A stretch of 23,993 nt of DNA from Bacteroidales bacterium (GCA_004557285.1 SFEK01000016.1:1-23993), one strand, 5' to 3'. Shown: positions 6,969 to 15,055, numbered from the stretch's first letter. The notes: generated by a model not told the origin, from the letters alone. Translations and numbers: made by a program.

Positions 6969-8558
6969 ATGGTCTATAAATACGACTTTTTGATTATCGG
7001 CTCAGGCGTTGCCGGTATGAGTTATGCCCTTAAGATAGCAAGAGCACATCAAGGTAAAATATGCATGATATGCAAGACAACGCTCGATGAGGCCAACACC
7101 ACGTTTGCCCAGGGTGGTGTGGCATCGGTTACTAACTTCGAAGTAGATAACTTTGACAAGCACATCGAAGACACGATGATTGCGGGCGACTATATCAGCG
7201 ACAAGGCTGCGGTGGAACAGGTGGTGCGCAACGCTCCGCAGCAGATAGCCGAACTGGTGGAGTGGGGAGTGAACTTTGACAGGAAAGGGGATGGCAACTT
7301 TGACCTGCACCGTGAGGGTGGACACTCTGAGTTCAGAATTCTGCACCATGCCGACGACACGGGTGCAGAGATACAGCGTGGCCTGATGGAGGCGGTGCGC
7401 AACACACCGAACATTGAGGTCAAGGAAAACCACTTTGCCGTGGAAATCATCACCCAACATCATCTGGGTGTGGAGGTGACACGGCGCACCCCCGACATCG
7501 AATGTTTTGGTGCCTATGTGCTGAACCCCGACACACAGAAGGTGGACACCTATCTTAGCAAGGTGACGCTGATGTGTACCGGTGGATGCGGTGCTGTTTA
7601 CAACACCACCACCAACCCCGTGATTGCCACGGGCGATGGCGAAGCAATGGTATATCGTGCCAAGGGCACGGTGCAGGACATGGAGTTCGTGCAGTTTCAT
7701 CCCACGGCATTGTATCACCCGGGAGAAACACATCCTGCCTACCTGATTACAGAGGCCATGCGCGGCTATGGGGGCATACTTCGTCTGCCCAACGGAGAGT
7801 CGTTCATGGAGAAATACGACAAGCGACTGTCGCTGGCTCCGCGCGACATTGTGGCAAGAGCCATCGACAAGGAAATGAAGATACACGGCATCGACCATGT
7901 GTGCCTTGACGTGACGCACAAGGATGCCGAGGAAACACGCCACCACTTCCCCAATATCTATCAGAAGTGCCTCTCCATAGGCATCGATATCACCAAGGAC
8001 TACATCCCCGTGCGGCCCGCAGCCCATTATATGTGTGGCGGCATCAAGGTCGATCTCAACGGAGAGTCGAGCATCCACCGGCTCTATGCCCTGGGAGAGT
8101 GCTCCTGCACCGGTCTGCATGGCGGCAACCGTCTGGCCAGCAATTCGCTCATCGAGGCTGTGGTCTATGCCGATGCGGCAGCAAAACACAGTCTGAAGCA
8201 TATCGGCGAATATGTGTTCAACGAAAATGTTCCTGAATGGAATGATGAGGGCACGATGACCAACGAGGAAAAAGTGCTCATCACTCAAAGCGTGAAGGAA
8301 GTGGGACAGGTGATGAGCAATTATGTGGGTATTGTGAGAAGCGACCTGCGACTTAAGCGTGCCTGGAACCGTTTGGATATGCTCTATGAAGAAACCGAAC
8401 GACTGTTCAAACGCGTCAAGGCCAGTCGTGATATCTGTGAACTGAGAAACATGATCAATGTGGGCTATCTCATCACCCGGCAGGCCATTGAACGCAAGGA
8501 GTGCCGAGGCCTGCATTATACGATCGACTATCCGCTACATGCGTATGACGAAGCATAA
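6969..8558 (+). CDS. nadB: L-aspartate oxidase
   Basis: Flavoprotein that oxidises L-aspartate to iminoaspartate, the first step of de novo NAD synthesis; its partner is quinolinate synthase NadA. 529 aa, typical length. Seen: the FAD-binding GSGVAG (11-16) after a hydrophobic beta strand (YDFLIIG), the substrate-loop motif NTTFAQGGVAS, the HREGGHSEFRILH segment, QFHPTALY, RPAAHYMCGGI and GNRLASNSLIEA, all in succinate dehydrogenase/aspartate oxidase order, with a C-terminal helical domain (from about residue 430). Start ATG 6969 gives the usual short N terminus before the dinucleotide-binding motif; earlier in-frame codons overlap the promoter. nadA and nadC are not in the window. The 3' end overlaps the thioredoxin-like gene. 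Confidence 0.95.
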   Translation: MVYKYDFLIIGSGVAGMSYALKIARAHQGKICMICKTTLDEANTTFAQGGVASVTNFEVDNFDKHIEDTMIAGDYISDKAAVEQVVRNAPQQIAELVEWGVNFDRKGDGNFDLHREGGHSEFRILHHADDTGAEIQRGLMEAVRNTPNIEVKENHFAVEIITQHHLGVEVTRRTPDIECFGAYVLNPDTQKVDTYLSKVTLMCTGGCGAVYNTTTNPVIATGDGEAMVYRAKGTVQDMEFVQFHPTALYHPGETHPAYLITEAMRGYGGILRLPNGESFMEKYDKRLSLAPRDIVARAIDKEMKIHGIDHVCLDVTHKDAEETRHHFPNIYQKCLSIGIDITKDYIPVRPAAHYMCGGIKVDLNGESSIHRLYALGECSCTGLHGGNRLASNSLIEAVVYADAAAKHSLKHIGEYVFNENVPEWNDEGTMTNEEKVLITQSVKEVGQVMSNYVGIVRSDLRLKRAWNRLDMLYEETERLFKRVKASRDICELRNMINVGYLITRQAIERKECRGLHYTIDYPLHAYDEA

Positions 8559-9090
8559 ACCCGTGTTGTGCCCGTTGTTGGCAATGATGCTGCTTGCTGC
8601 TGTATTCATGGCATCATGCACCATCGGTGGGCACAACGAGGATACAGACAATGAAGGATTGCTTGAAGTCGGGACCATTGCGCCCGACTTTGTTTTTACC
8701 GATGAAGGCAGTCAGCAGACAATGCGCCTGGGCGATTTCCGTGGCATGTCGGTGGTGCTGCTGTTCTGGGCATCATGGTGTCCTGATTGCCGGAGGGAGA
8801 TGCCTGCCGTCAAACAGTTGTATAACACATACGCCGACGAACAAACGGTGTTCATCGGCGTATCGTTTGACACTGATGGCGAGGCATGGAGACAATTCAT
8901 TGCTGAAAATGCGCTCGATGGGCTGCAATGCAGCGAACTGAAGCCTTGGAAAGAATGTGCCCTTGCCTCTGCCTATCAGGTGAACTGGATACCGACACTC
9001 TATCTCATTGATGCTTCAGGCAAGATTGCCGTTGCCACAGTGGATGTCAACGAAATGGAGCGTTGGCTGTCGTCACATGCCGGGCAGTGA
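8539..9090 (+). CDS. TlpA/ResA-like thioredoxin-fold lipoprotein
   Basis: Membrane-anchored thiol-disulfide oxidoreductase or peroxiredoxin-like protein of the periplasm. 183 aa: hydrophobic leader with lipobox MASC (Cys27), then a thioredoxin fold. The active site is WCPDC (80-84) in LLFWASWCPDCRREMP, and the cis-proline motif is NWIPTLYLID. WCPDC is one residue from the common TlpA/ResA motif WCxPC pattern (Asp where Pro is usual), which would shift redox potential (inference). It starts at ATG 8539 (or 8545), 18-20 nt inside nadB, so translation is probably coupled. The functional link to NAD synthesis is unclear. Ends one base before the convergent phosphatase gene. Confidence 0.85.
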   Translation: MRMTKHKPVLCPLLAMMLLAAVFMASCTIGGHNEDTDNEGLLEVGTIAPDFVFTDEGSQQTMRLGDFRGMSVVLLFWASWCPDCRREMPAVKQLYNTYADEQTVFIGVSFDTDGEAWRQFIAENALDGLQCSELKPWKECALASAYQVNWIPTLYLIDASGKIAVATVDVNEMERWLSSHAGQ

Positions 9091-9091
9091 C

Positions 9092-10597
9092 TTATTTTGA
9101 CATGACCACAGGTTTGCCTATGCAGCCATTGGGCGACTGCACATGTATCATGGTGCACACAGTGGCGGCAATATCCGACATTGACACGGCAGCGTTGGTA
9201 GAGCCATGACTTACATTCCAGCCCATCAGCAAGAACGGGATGTGGGTGTCATAGGGATTCCATGAGCCGTGGGTGGTTCCACCGTCAATCTTGTCGCCAT
9301 AGATTTCATAGCAACCGGGCTGGAGCACCAGTTGTATTTCTCCGCTGCGCTTGGCATTGTATCCGTTGACCATCATCTCAATCAGTGGGGCGGGAACGGC
9401 GGCCTCGCGCACATGCTCCAAATCTACCACATAGGCAAACTGTTTGTCTTGCTGCAGCCATGCGATGGCAGTGGCCTTCACTTTGTCGAAATCAAGCCCC
9501 TTGTCGGCAATGGCCTTGCGGTTGAGGTAAATCTTGTAGCTGTTGATGCCGGCCACCAGTTTGTCGGTCGTGCCAAACTGTTCAGAGAGATGATTGTTAA
9601 GACCCTCTTTGGTCTTCTTGGGGAAGAACCCGTCGGCAGGTACGCCATGGTCGCGCATCATCAGTATGTTGTTGGCGGCTCCGTGGTCGGCGGTAAGGAA
9701 CACGAGATATTGTCCTTTGCCCACTTTTTCATCGAGGAAAGAGAAAAAATCAGCAAGGCGCTGGTCAAGGTCGGTATAGATGGCCACATTCTTTTCATGG
9801 TGAGTGCCGTATTTATGCCCCACCATGTCGGTGCAAGAAAAGCTCACGGTGAGCATGTCAGTGATGTTGTCAGCGCCGAGAGCCTCACCCTCTATGGTAG
9901 CTTTGGCCATCTCTTCGGTCAGGCGGTTGCCCAGTCCCGAGAAGCTCACCGAGTCTTTGGCCACCTTGCCGATGGTCTTGTTGTAACGCTCAAGCCATTT
10001 GGGCAGCTTTTCCATATAATACGAACTGGTGATGAAACGGCAGTCGTCGTAGTCATACCAGAAAGCACCATCTGCAGCATGTCCGGCAGGGAGAATGGAG
10101 GCACGGTCTTTGAGCGAAACGCCATATACCTTGCCCTTGAAGTTGGTGGCCACCTTCAGTTCATCGCCGATGGTGGTGGTCAGGAGCCGGTTGGGCGATT
10201 TCATGCCACTCTTGTTGTTGGTGCCCACGCCCTTCACCTGGTTGTCTTCGCAGCAATAAACCTCCTGTCCGTCTTCCATGAAATTGTTGGCGGCAATGCC
10301 ATGGATGGAAGGCACCGTACCGGTGAAAATAGAGGCATGTCCCACGCCGGTGATAGATGGGATGTAGTTGATCATGGTGTTCTCGCAGCTGTAGCCCTCG
10401 TTGAGCATTCGTTTGAAACCACCCTCACCATACAAGTCATAGTAGCGGTAGAGATAATCCCAACGCATTTGGTCAACAACGATGCCCACTACGAGTTTGG
10501 GGCGGTTCAAGCCTCCTGCCATGGCCTTTGTGCTGCCGATGAATGTCATGACAGCCAACAGTGCCCAAGCACTTGCAGTAAAAAAATGTCTTTTCAT
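9092..10597 (-). CDS. PafA-like alkaline phosphatase (secreted phosphomonoesterase)
   Basis: Periplasmic alkaline-phosphatase-superfamily enzyme that releases phosphate from phosphate esters. 501 aa with a signal peptide (WALLAVMTFIGSTKAMA, residues 11-27). Seen: metal-ligand Asp42 in GIVVDQMRWDY; nucleophile candidate Thr83 in SITGVGHASIFTG; Asn104/105 in GIAANNF; Lys163 and Arg165 in SLKDRAS; TADHGA and the late THGSWNPYDTHIP histidines for zinc binding. Known: the Thr, Asn and Lys-x-Arg set is the signature of PafA from Flavobacteria, with Thr79, Asn100, Lys162 and Arg164, and spacing here is nearly the same. Start ATG 10597 precedes the signal peptide; earlier codons run through the promoter. 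No phosphate-regulon gene adjoins. Confidence 0.85.
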   Translation of the reverse strand: MKRHFFTASAWALLAVMTFIGSTKAMAGGLNRPKLVVGIVVDQMRWDYLYRYYDLYGEGGFKRMLNEGYSCENTMINYIPSITGVGHASIFTGTVPSIHGIAANNFMEDGQEVYCCEDNQVKGVGTNNKSGMKSPNRLLTTTIGDELKVATNFKGKVYGVSLKDRASILPAGHAADGAFWYDYDDCRFITSSYYMEKLPKWLERYNKTIGKVAKDSVSFSGLGNRLTEEMAKATIEGEALGADNITDMLTVSFSCTDMVGHKYGTHHEKNVAIYTDLDQRLADFFSFLDEKVGKGQYLVFLTADHGAANNILMMRDHGVPADGFFPKKTKEGLNNHLSEQFGTTDKLVAGINSYKIYLNRKAIADKGLDFDKVKATAIAWLQQDKQFAYVVDLEHVREAAVPAPLIEMMVNGYNAKRSGEIQLVLQPGCYEIYGDKIDGGTTHGSWNPYDTHIPFLLMGWNVSHGSTNAAVSMSDIAATVCTMIHVQSPNGCIGKPVVMSK

Positions 10598-10630
10598 GAT
10601 GGATTTTTTTGATAAATGATAGTACTGCTG

Positions 10631-10638
10631 CAAAGATA
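10631..10638 (-). promoter_or_regulatory. -7 box of the phosphatase promoter
   Basis: CAAAGATA on the plus strand reads TATCTTTG on the minus strand, a perfect TAnnTTTG. A TTTG (plus-strand CAAA 10662-10665) lies 23 nt upstream, slightly farther than usual. The start codon at 10597 is 33 nt away. Confidence 0.55.
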
Positions 10639-10662
10639 GTGCAAAAAATCGATTGAGCGAAC

Positions 10663-10687
10663 AAAATGAAAAGATTGTTTTCATTTT
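10663..10687. repeat. Perfect AT-rich 10-bp inverted repeat at the phosphatase promoter
   Basis: AAAATGAAAA (10663-10672) and TTTTCATTTT (10678-10687) are exact complements around the loop GATTG. The repeat sits at or just upstream of the phosphatase -33 position, where a regulator could bind. It could instead be a chance AT-rich hairpin. Confidence 0.45.
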
Positions 10688-10799
10688 TGAGTGTAAGATT
10701 TTTATTTATTCTTCCCCTTTTTGTTTTCCTACGACAATAAAGATGGTGAAGATTGGCATGATTGTTCAAAATAAACAGTGATAATTGAAATATTATTGA

Positions 10800-10807
10800 T
10801 AACTTTG
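10800..10807 (+). promoter_or_regulatory. -7 box upstream of the second PBP4-type gene
   Basis: TAACTTTG matches the Bacteroidota -7 consensus. No good TTTG is found 19-21 nt upstream. The start codon at 10848 is 40 nt downstream. Confidence 0.45.
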
Positions 10808-10847
10808 CCACCAATAATAAAATGTCAACTTTTTGAAATGTCTACCA

Positions 10848-12101
10848 ATGAAATATATGACTGAAACCAAGCGGCTTGCCCTGGCTGCCACCGTGATTAC
10901 CGTTTTCCTGCTGGCAGGATGCTCCAAAAAAAGCAATAGTGATGCCGAACATGAGCCGGCTCAGGAACAGCGGGTGAACAAAATACCCATAGACACTGCA
11001 TTGAGCCGCAGATTGGCTGACTTTGCCGCACGGCCAAGGCCACAAGGGCAGTTTGCCTTCTATGTCTATGACCTCACTGCCGAAAAGCCCGTCTATGGAT
11101 GCAACGAGACCTTGGCTTTGCCCTCAGCCTCGTGCATGAAACTGCTCAGCGGCATTGCAGGACTGGACCTTTTGGGCACCAACTATCATTACCAGACGCA
11201 ACTGCTGATGAGAGGAAAGGTGGGAGCCGAGGGAATGCTCAATGGCGATGTGGCTTTCAAGGCCTCGCTCGACCCACAGTTGATGGAGGCTGATGTCGTG
11301 ACGCTGGCCAAGAGACTGAAAGAGAAAGGCATCAAGCGCATGACAGGCAAACTGTATGTGGATTTGACCATTGCCGAGCCTGTAAAGAGTGAGCCACACT
11401 GGTTTCCATGGGATTTGTCGTTCTCCAAATACGGTTTGTTCTACAAAGGTGCCCCACGTGTGGTCAGGGCGTTGAAGGCATCGCTGAGAGGTCAGGGCAT
11501 AGCCGTGGCCGACAGTCAGGTGGTGATGTCGCCCGTGCCCCAAGGCTTTACATGTGTGAGCACACTGAAACGTCCTGTTGACGATGTGGTCCGTCGCATG
11601 TGGAAAAACAGTTCAAATACCCAGGCCACGGCCATGCTCTATACCATTGGTTATCGCATCAATCCCAAAGCCGACCCTGTGGCCATAGGAGTGAAGTATC
11701 TGCGTGACTTCCTGCACCGCAAAATCGGCATGACCGACTCTACGCTGGTCGTCCACGATGGATGTGGACTCTGTGTCTATAACAGGTTGTCGCCCAAGGC
11801 ATTGACCGAGATATTGAGATATGGTTACATGCGCCCCGACATCAGAATGTCGTTGCAGCGCAACCTTTCGGTGTCGGGAACCGACGGCACGCTTGCGCGT
11901 GAAATGACCGGGCCGAAAACGCGGGGAAAGATATGGGGCAAGACTGGCACATTGTCGCATCCCTATGGCATCAGTTCGCTTGCCGGACTGTGCAAGGGTG
12001 CCAATGGTCATACGCTGGCCTTTGCCATTATGGATAGCGAGATGTCGGTGCTGGACGCCCGTGTGTTGCAGCGCCGCTTGTGTGAGGTGATGGTAGAATA
12101 A
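10848..12101 (+). CDS. PBP4-type (S13) D-Ala-D-Ala carboxypeptidase, lipoprotein
   Basis: Second member of the PBP4 family in the window. 417 aa, starting MKYMTETKRLALAAT with a hydrophobic leader and lipobox LAGC (Cys25), so it is predicted to be lipid-anchored, unlike the soluble-type paralogue at 5627-6814. Active-site motifs: SCMK (95-98), SSN (255-257) and KTG (365-367, in WGKTGTLSHPYG). A cysteine directly follows the nucleophilic serine, and the SxN surroundings (NSSNTQAT) lack the usual NLYAE context, so substrate preference may differ or activity may be reduced. Start ATG 10848 gives the complete lipoprotein signal; ATG 10857 is also in frame and the TTG at 10833 is less likely. The SDR gene follows after 29 nt, probably in the same transcript. 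Confidence 0.85.
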   Translation: MKYMTETKRLALAATVITVFLLAGCSKKSNSDAEHEPAQEQRVNKIPIDTALSRRLADFAARPRPQGQFAFYVYDLTAEKPVYGCNETLALPSASCMKLLSGIAGLDLLGTNYHYQTQLLMRGKVGAEGMLNGDVAFKASLDPQLMEADVVTLAKRLKEKGIKRMTGKLYVDLTIAEPVKSEPHWFPWDLSFSKYGLFYKGAPRVVRALKASLRGQGIAVADSQVVMSPVPQGFTCVSTLKRPVDDVVRRMWKNSSNTQATAMLYTIGYRINPKADPVAIGVKYLRDFLHRKIGMTDSTLVVHDGCGLCVYNRLSPKALTEILRYGYMRPDIRMSLQRNLSVSGTDGTLAREMTGPKTRGKIWGKTGTLSHPYGISSLAGLCKGANGHTLAFAIMDSEMSVLDARVLQRRLCEVMVE

Positions 12102-12130
12102 CCAACCCTATAAAAATGAAGGTTTAAGAG

Positions 12131-12880
12131 ATGACAGACAACAAGGAGCAGAAACGAGTCGTGGTGATGGGAGCCACGTCGGGAATAGGACTTGAAGTGG
12201 CCAAGCTCTTTGCCGCCAAAGGGTGGCTGGTGGGAGTGGCCGGTAGAAGAAAGCACCTGCTTGACCAACTGTTGGCTACACACGATAATATTGTGGCGGC
12301 AGAGGTGATTGATGTCACAGACAGTTGTGCTGTTGAGGGTTTGCATCGCCTGATCAATCGCCTGGGAAGAATGGACTTGTATTTCCACAGTTCGGGCATT
12401 GGATTCCAGAATGTCGCACTCGATGCACAGAAAGAACTGTCAACGGTTGAAACCAACTGTATGGGCATGACAAGGATGGTGTCGGAGGCATTCAGGTATT
12501 TTGAGTGCCACAAGGAGATTGATGGACAGATTGCTGTTGTCAGTTCTATTGCAGCCACCAAAGGCTTGGGTGCAGCCCCTGCCTATTCAGCCTCCAAGCG
12601 TTTCACCACCCATTATCTGGAGAGCCTGCAGCAGTTGGCCAGCATCAAGCGGCTGACCAATGTCCACATCACCGACATTCGTCCCGGCTTTGTGAAAACC
12701 CCCTTGATTGCAGGCAGCCCATTCCCCATGCAAATGGATGCCCACAGGGTTGCTCTCCACATTGTCAAGGCCGTGGAGAAACGCCGGCAGGTGGTCACCA
12801 TCAATGCTGCCTACCGTCTCCTTGTTGCCCTCTGGCGGCTGATACCTCGCCGGTTGTGGGTAAGACTACGCATCAGTTGA
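12131..12880 (+). CDS. Short-chain dehydrogenase/reductase (SDR family)
   Basis: NAD(P)-dependent oxidoreductase of classical SDR type, 249 aa. Seen: cofactor motif GATSGIG (14-20), Arg39-Arg40 after the second strand (GVAGRRKHL), which suggests NADP(H) preference (inference), the HSSGIG segment (86-91) in place of the usual NNAG, catalytic Ser138/139 (VVSSIA), and Tyr152 with Lys156 (AYSASK). RPGFVKTPL follows as expected. The substrate cannot be deduced. A basic, hydrophobic C terminus (YRLLVALWRLIPRRLWVRLR) may associate with membrane, as in some Bacteroidota SDRs. Probably co-transcribed with the upstream PBP4-type lipoprotein gene. Confidence 0.88.
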   Translation: MTDNKEQKRVVVMGATSGIGLEVAKLFAAKGWLVGVAGRRKHLLDQLLATHDNIVAAEVIDVTDSCAVEGLHRLINRLGRMDLYFHSSGIGFQNVALDAQKELSTVETNCMGMTRMVSEAFRYFECHKEIDGQIAVVSSIAATKGLGAAPAYSASKRFTTHYLESLQQLASIKRLTNVHITDIRPGFVKTPLIAGSPFPMQMDAHRVALHIVKAVEKRRQVVTINAAYRLLVALWRLIPRRLWVRLRIS

Positions 12881-12903
12881 CATGATTTCTATCTTTTTAT
12901 GCC

Positions 12904-12930
12904 ACTCTATGGTTTGTATGACCAAAGAGT
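12904..12930. terminator. Candidate hairpin between convergent genes
   Basis: ACTCT-A-TGGT (12904-12913) pairs with ACCA-A-AGAGT (12921-12930), nine pairs with one A-A mismatch and a 7-nt loop. It lies 24 nt after the SDR stop and upstream of the end of the opposing SprT-like gene. No long T-run follows on either strand, so termination is only a suggestion. The rest of 12881-13004 shows no gene. Confidence 0.3.
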
Positions 12931-13004
12931 CTTTGAAGAAGTGAAAATTTTTGAACAAATGAGATAGCACTTTTCCCAAGGCTTTGGTGGGGGATGGTGT
13001 AGCG

Positions 13005-13670
13005 TCAGGGAGTAATCTCCATGGTGGGGGAGAGATGTTTCACCGCTTCCTCCTTGTCCATCATGTGCACTTTCAGTGCCTTGGAGCGAGGAAAACGGTT
13101 GAAGAAGCAATCGTCGCTTGTGTAGAGCCTGATGCCGGCCACCTCGTTCAGCATTTTCACCCGGTTGTAGTAGAACAGGATGCTTTGGCGGTTGCGTGGC
13201 AGCACCTTGATGCCACAGCGACCATCCTTGAACTGCACCCATGCCACCACATGCCATTGCTTGCTGCCGTCTGCAGCCTGTGCCTTCTGTCTGTCTGTCA
13301 TTCTGTGCGACACGGTGATGTTTCTGCCAAACCTGTGGTTGATGTCGTTCATCATCTGTCTAAACAAGCGGCCGTGGGGTGAAGAGTCATTCAGTCGGTG
13401 ATACCCAATATAATAATGTATCATCTCATGGATGATGGTGTCTTCTATTACGCTTTCAGGCCAGTCGGCATAGGTGCTGATGCGCAGTCTGAAGTCGTAA
13501 AATACTGTCGCTCCGCTTTTGTCTCTTTTCTTTTTGTAGGTGCAGGCACCGAGATAGGTTTTGGCACGACTGAGCTGAATGGTGATTTCGGGGAGTTTGC
13601 CGGCGAATATGAGTCGGTTGAACTCTCCGAATTTTTGTAGTATATAAGGTATGCTTACTTTGATGTTCAT
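13005..13670 (-). CDS. SprT-like zinc metallopeptidase domain protein
   Basis: Protein of 221 aa with the SprT-like fold. Seen: the zinc motif HEMIH (81-85, in EDTIIHEMIHYYIGY), the upstream beta region with LPEITIQLSRAKTYLG, and SSPHGRLFRQMM, whose histidine is the likely third zinc ligand. Residues from about 130 form a second part (KQWHVVAWVQFKDGRCGIKVL) without the four-cysteine zinc ribbon seen in some SprT proteins. Known: the eukaryotic relative Spartan degrades DNA-protein crosslinks; bacterial members are little studied, so function is not assigned. Start ATG 13670 gives the natural N terminus MNIKVSIPYIL. The tandem palindromic repeats at 13711-13844 lie in its upstream region. Confidence 0.85.
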   Translation of the reverse strand: MNIKVSIPYILQKFGEFNRLIFAGKLPEITIQLSRAKTYLGACTYKKKRDKSGATVFYDFRLRISTYADWPESVIEDTIIHEMIHYYIGYHRLNDSSPHGRLFRQMMNDINHRFGRNITVSHRMTDRQKAQAADGSKQWHVVAWVQFKDGRCGIKVLPRNRQSILFYYNRVKMLNEVAGIRLYTSDDCFFNRFPRSKALKVHMMDKEEAVKHLSPTMEITP

Positions 13671-13710
13671 TGTGCGCCTGTCGTGTGGTGTCTTACAAAT
13701 TAGCATAGAA

Positions 13711-13844
13711 ACGATTTGGCGAAATCGTTTAGAACGATAATGAAAATCGTATAGTACGATTTGACGAATCCAATAGTACGATTTGGTGCAATCGTTTAGT
13801 ACGATAATGAAAATCGTATAGTATGATTGGGGAAATCCTATAAA
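13711..13844. repeat. Six tandem 21-23-bp palindromic repeats (two 67-bp higher-order copies)
   Basis: Units begin at 13711, 13734, 13756, 13778, 13801 and 13823. The typical unit starts ACGATTTG and ends CGTTTAGT. Unit 1 folds as ACGATTT/AAATCGT with a 4-nt loop; units 2 and 5 are identical and fold as ACGAT/ATCGT. Units 1-3 and 4-6 form two copies of a 67-bp repeat, so the block grew by a triplication and then duplication, or similar (inference). There are no spacers, so this is not CRISPR. It fills the gap between the tRNA-Leu 3' end and the SprT-like gene. Confidence 0.85.
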
Positions 13845-13856
13845 AGGGTGGGGGAG

Positions 13857-13941
13857 TGGTGCGTCTGATAGGACTCGAACCTACACGTCGCAAGACACCA
13901 GATCCTAAGTCTGGCGCGTCTACCAATTTCGCCACAGACGC
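13857..13941 (-). tRNA. tRNA-Leu (anticodon UAG)
   Basis: On the minus strand the acceptor arm GCGTCTG pairs with CAGACGC, followed by discriminator A and an encoded CCA (13857-13859). The anticodon arm CCAGA/TCTGG holds the loop CTTAGGA, giving anticodon TAG. A long variable arm, typical of leucine tRNAs, and the T arm GTAGG-TTCGAGT-CCTAT follow. It decodes CUA/CUG-type leucine codons. Confidence 0.95.
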
Positions 13942-13964
13942 ATACCTGTTTTGTTTAGCGGCTG

Positions 13965-13996
13965 CAAAGGTAACTTATTTTTGCGAAATGCGCAAA
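13965..13996 (-). promoter_or_regulatory. Promoter of tRNA-Leu
   Basis: On the minus strand TTTG (13996-13993) and TACCTTTG (13972-13965) are 20 nt apart, an exact consensus match. The tRNA begins 23 nt beyond the -7 box. Confidence 0.75.
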
Positions 13997-14044
13997 TAAT
14001 TTACTGAAAAACAGCCGACAGGAACAGGTATTACACCATTTTCG

Positions 14045-15055
14045 TTATTTCACATTGCCCACCTCGACCAAATATTCGGCAATCTGAACGGCATTGAGGG
14101 CGGCACCCTTGCGTATCTGGTCGCCGCTGAGCCAGAAGGTGAGGCCGTTTTCATCAGCCAGGTCTTTTCTTACACGACCAACGAATACATCGTCCTTGCC
14201 CGCTGTTTCGAGCGGCATGGGATATACCAGATGGGCAGGGTCGTCGACCAGCGTCACGCCAGGAGCGGCGGCAATGGCCTGCTGTGCCTCTTCCACGCTG
14301 AGCGGACGTTCTGTTTCAATCCACACCGACTCAGAGTGGGCACGCAATGAAGATACACGCACACACATGGCAGAACATTTCACATCACTGTGCATGATTT
14401 TCCTTGTTTCGTTGAACATCTTCATCTCTTCCTTGGTATAGCCGTTGGGCTGGAACACGTCAATCTGGGGAATCACATTGTAAGCCAACTGATGAGGGAA
14501 CTTGCTCACCGTCACAGGTTTGCCCTCCAATATCTCAGCATATTGCTGTTGCAGTTCGGCCATGGCAGCCGCGCCTGCCCCACTGGCGCTCTGATAGCTG
14601 GCAATGTGTATGCGGCGGATGTGGCTGAGCTGCTCCAGGGGTTTGAGCACAACCACCATCATGATAGTGGTGCAGTTGGGGTTGGCGATGATGCCTCGTG
14701 GACGGTTAAGGGCGTCTTTGGCATTGCACTCGGGCACCACCAATGGCACATCGTCGTCCATGCGGAAGGCACTTGAGTTGTCGATCATCACCGCCCCATA
14801 GCGGGTGATGTCTTCGGCAAATTCCTTTGAAGTGCCGGCACCTGCCGATGTGAAGGCGATGTCAACATCCTTGAAATCGTCGTTGTGCTGCAAGAGTTTT
14901 ACCTCGTATTCCTTGCCCTTGAACATGTATTTGGTACCTGCCGAACGCTGAGAACCGAACAATACCAGTTCGTCAATAGGGAAATTCCTTTCAGCAAGCA
15001 CCCGCAGAAACTCCTGTCCCACGGCACCACTTGCTCCAACAATCGCTACTTTCAT
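14045..15055 (-). CDS. asd: Aspartate-semialdehyde dehydrogenase
   Basis: Reduces aspartyl phosphate to aspartate semialdehyde with NADPH, the branch point to lysine/diaminopimelate, threonine and methionine. 336 aa, normal length. Seen: nucleotide-binding GASGAVG (7-13), catalytic Cys128 in NPNCTT, the SYQSASGAG loop, and the general-base histidine in RAHSES (about 240). Start ATG 15055 gives MKVAIVGASG, the family N terminus; the upstream in-frame extension to 15247 would run back through the leader and the -7 box. A leader of about 120 nt with several inverted repeats precedes it. Diaminopimelate from this pathway feeds the peptidoglycan that the PBP4-type enzymes in this window act on. 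Confidence 0.95.
   Translation of the reverse strand: MKVAIVGASGAVGQEFLRVLAERNFPIDELVLFGSQRSAGTKYMFKGKEYEVKLLQHNDDFKDVDIAFTSAGAGTSKEFAEDITRYGAVMIDNSSAFRMDDDVPLVVPECNAKDALNRPRGIIANPNCTTIMMVVVLKPLEQLSHIRRIHIASYQSASGAGAAAMAELQQQYAEILEGKPVTVSKFPHQLAYNVIPQIDVFQPNGYTKEEMKMFNETRKIMHSDVKCSAMCVRVSSLRAHSESVWIETERPLSVEEAQQAIAAAPGVTLVDDPAHLVYPMPLETAGKDDVFVGRVRKDLADENGLTFWLSGDQIRKGAALNAVQIAEYLVEVGNVK

Noticed and set aside
7002..8516. Minus-strand 504-codon open frame
   Set aside because: It is the opposite strand of nadB, which has a clear promoter and complete family motifs; the frame encodes no recognisable domain.
9269..10612. Plus-strand 447-codon open frame
   Set aside because: Opposite strand of the PafA-like phosphatase, whose active-site residues are intact.
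13711..13844. Second CRISPR array
   Set aside because: Repeat units touch each other with no spacers and are only 21-23 bp long.
13729..13935. Minus-strand 68-codon frame beginning MAKLVDAPDLGSG
   Set aside because: It is a translation of the tRNA-Leu gene and the repeat block, a well-known false gene over leucine tRNAs.
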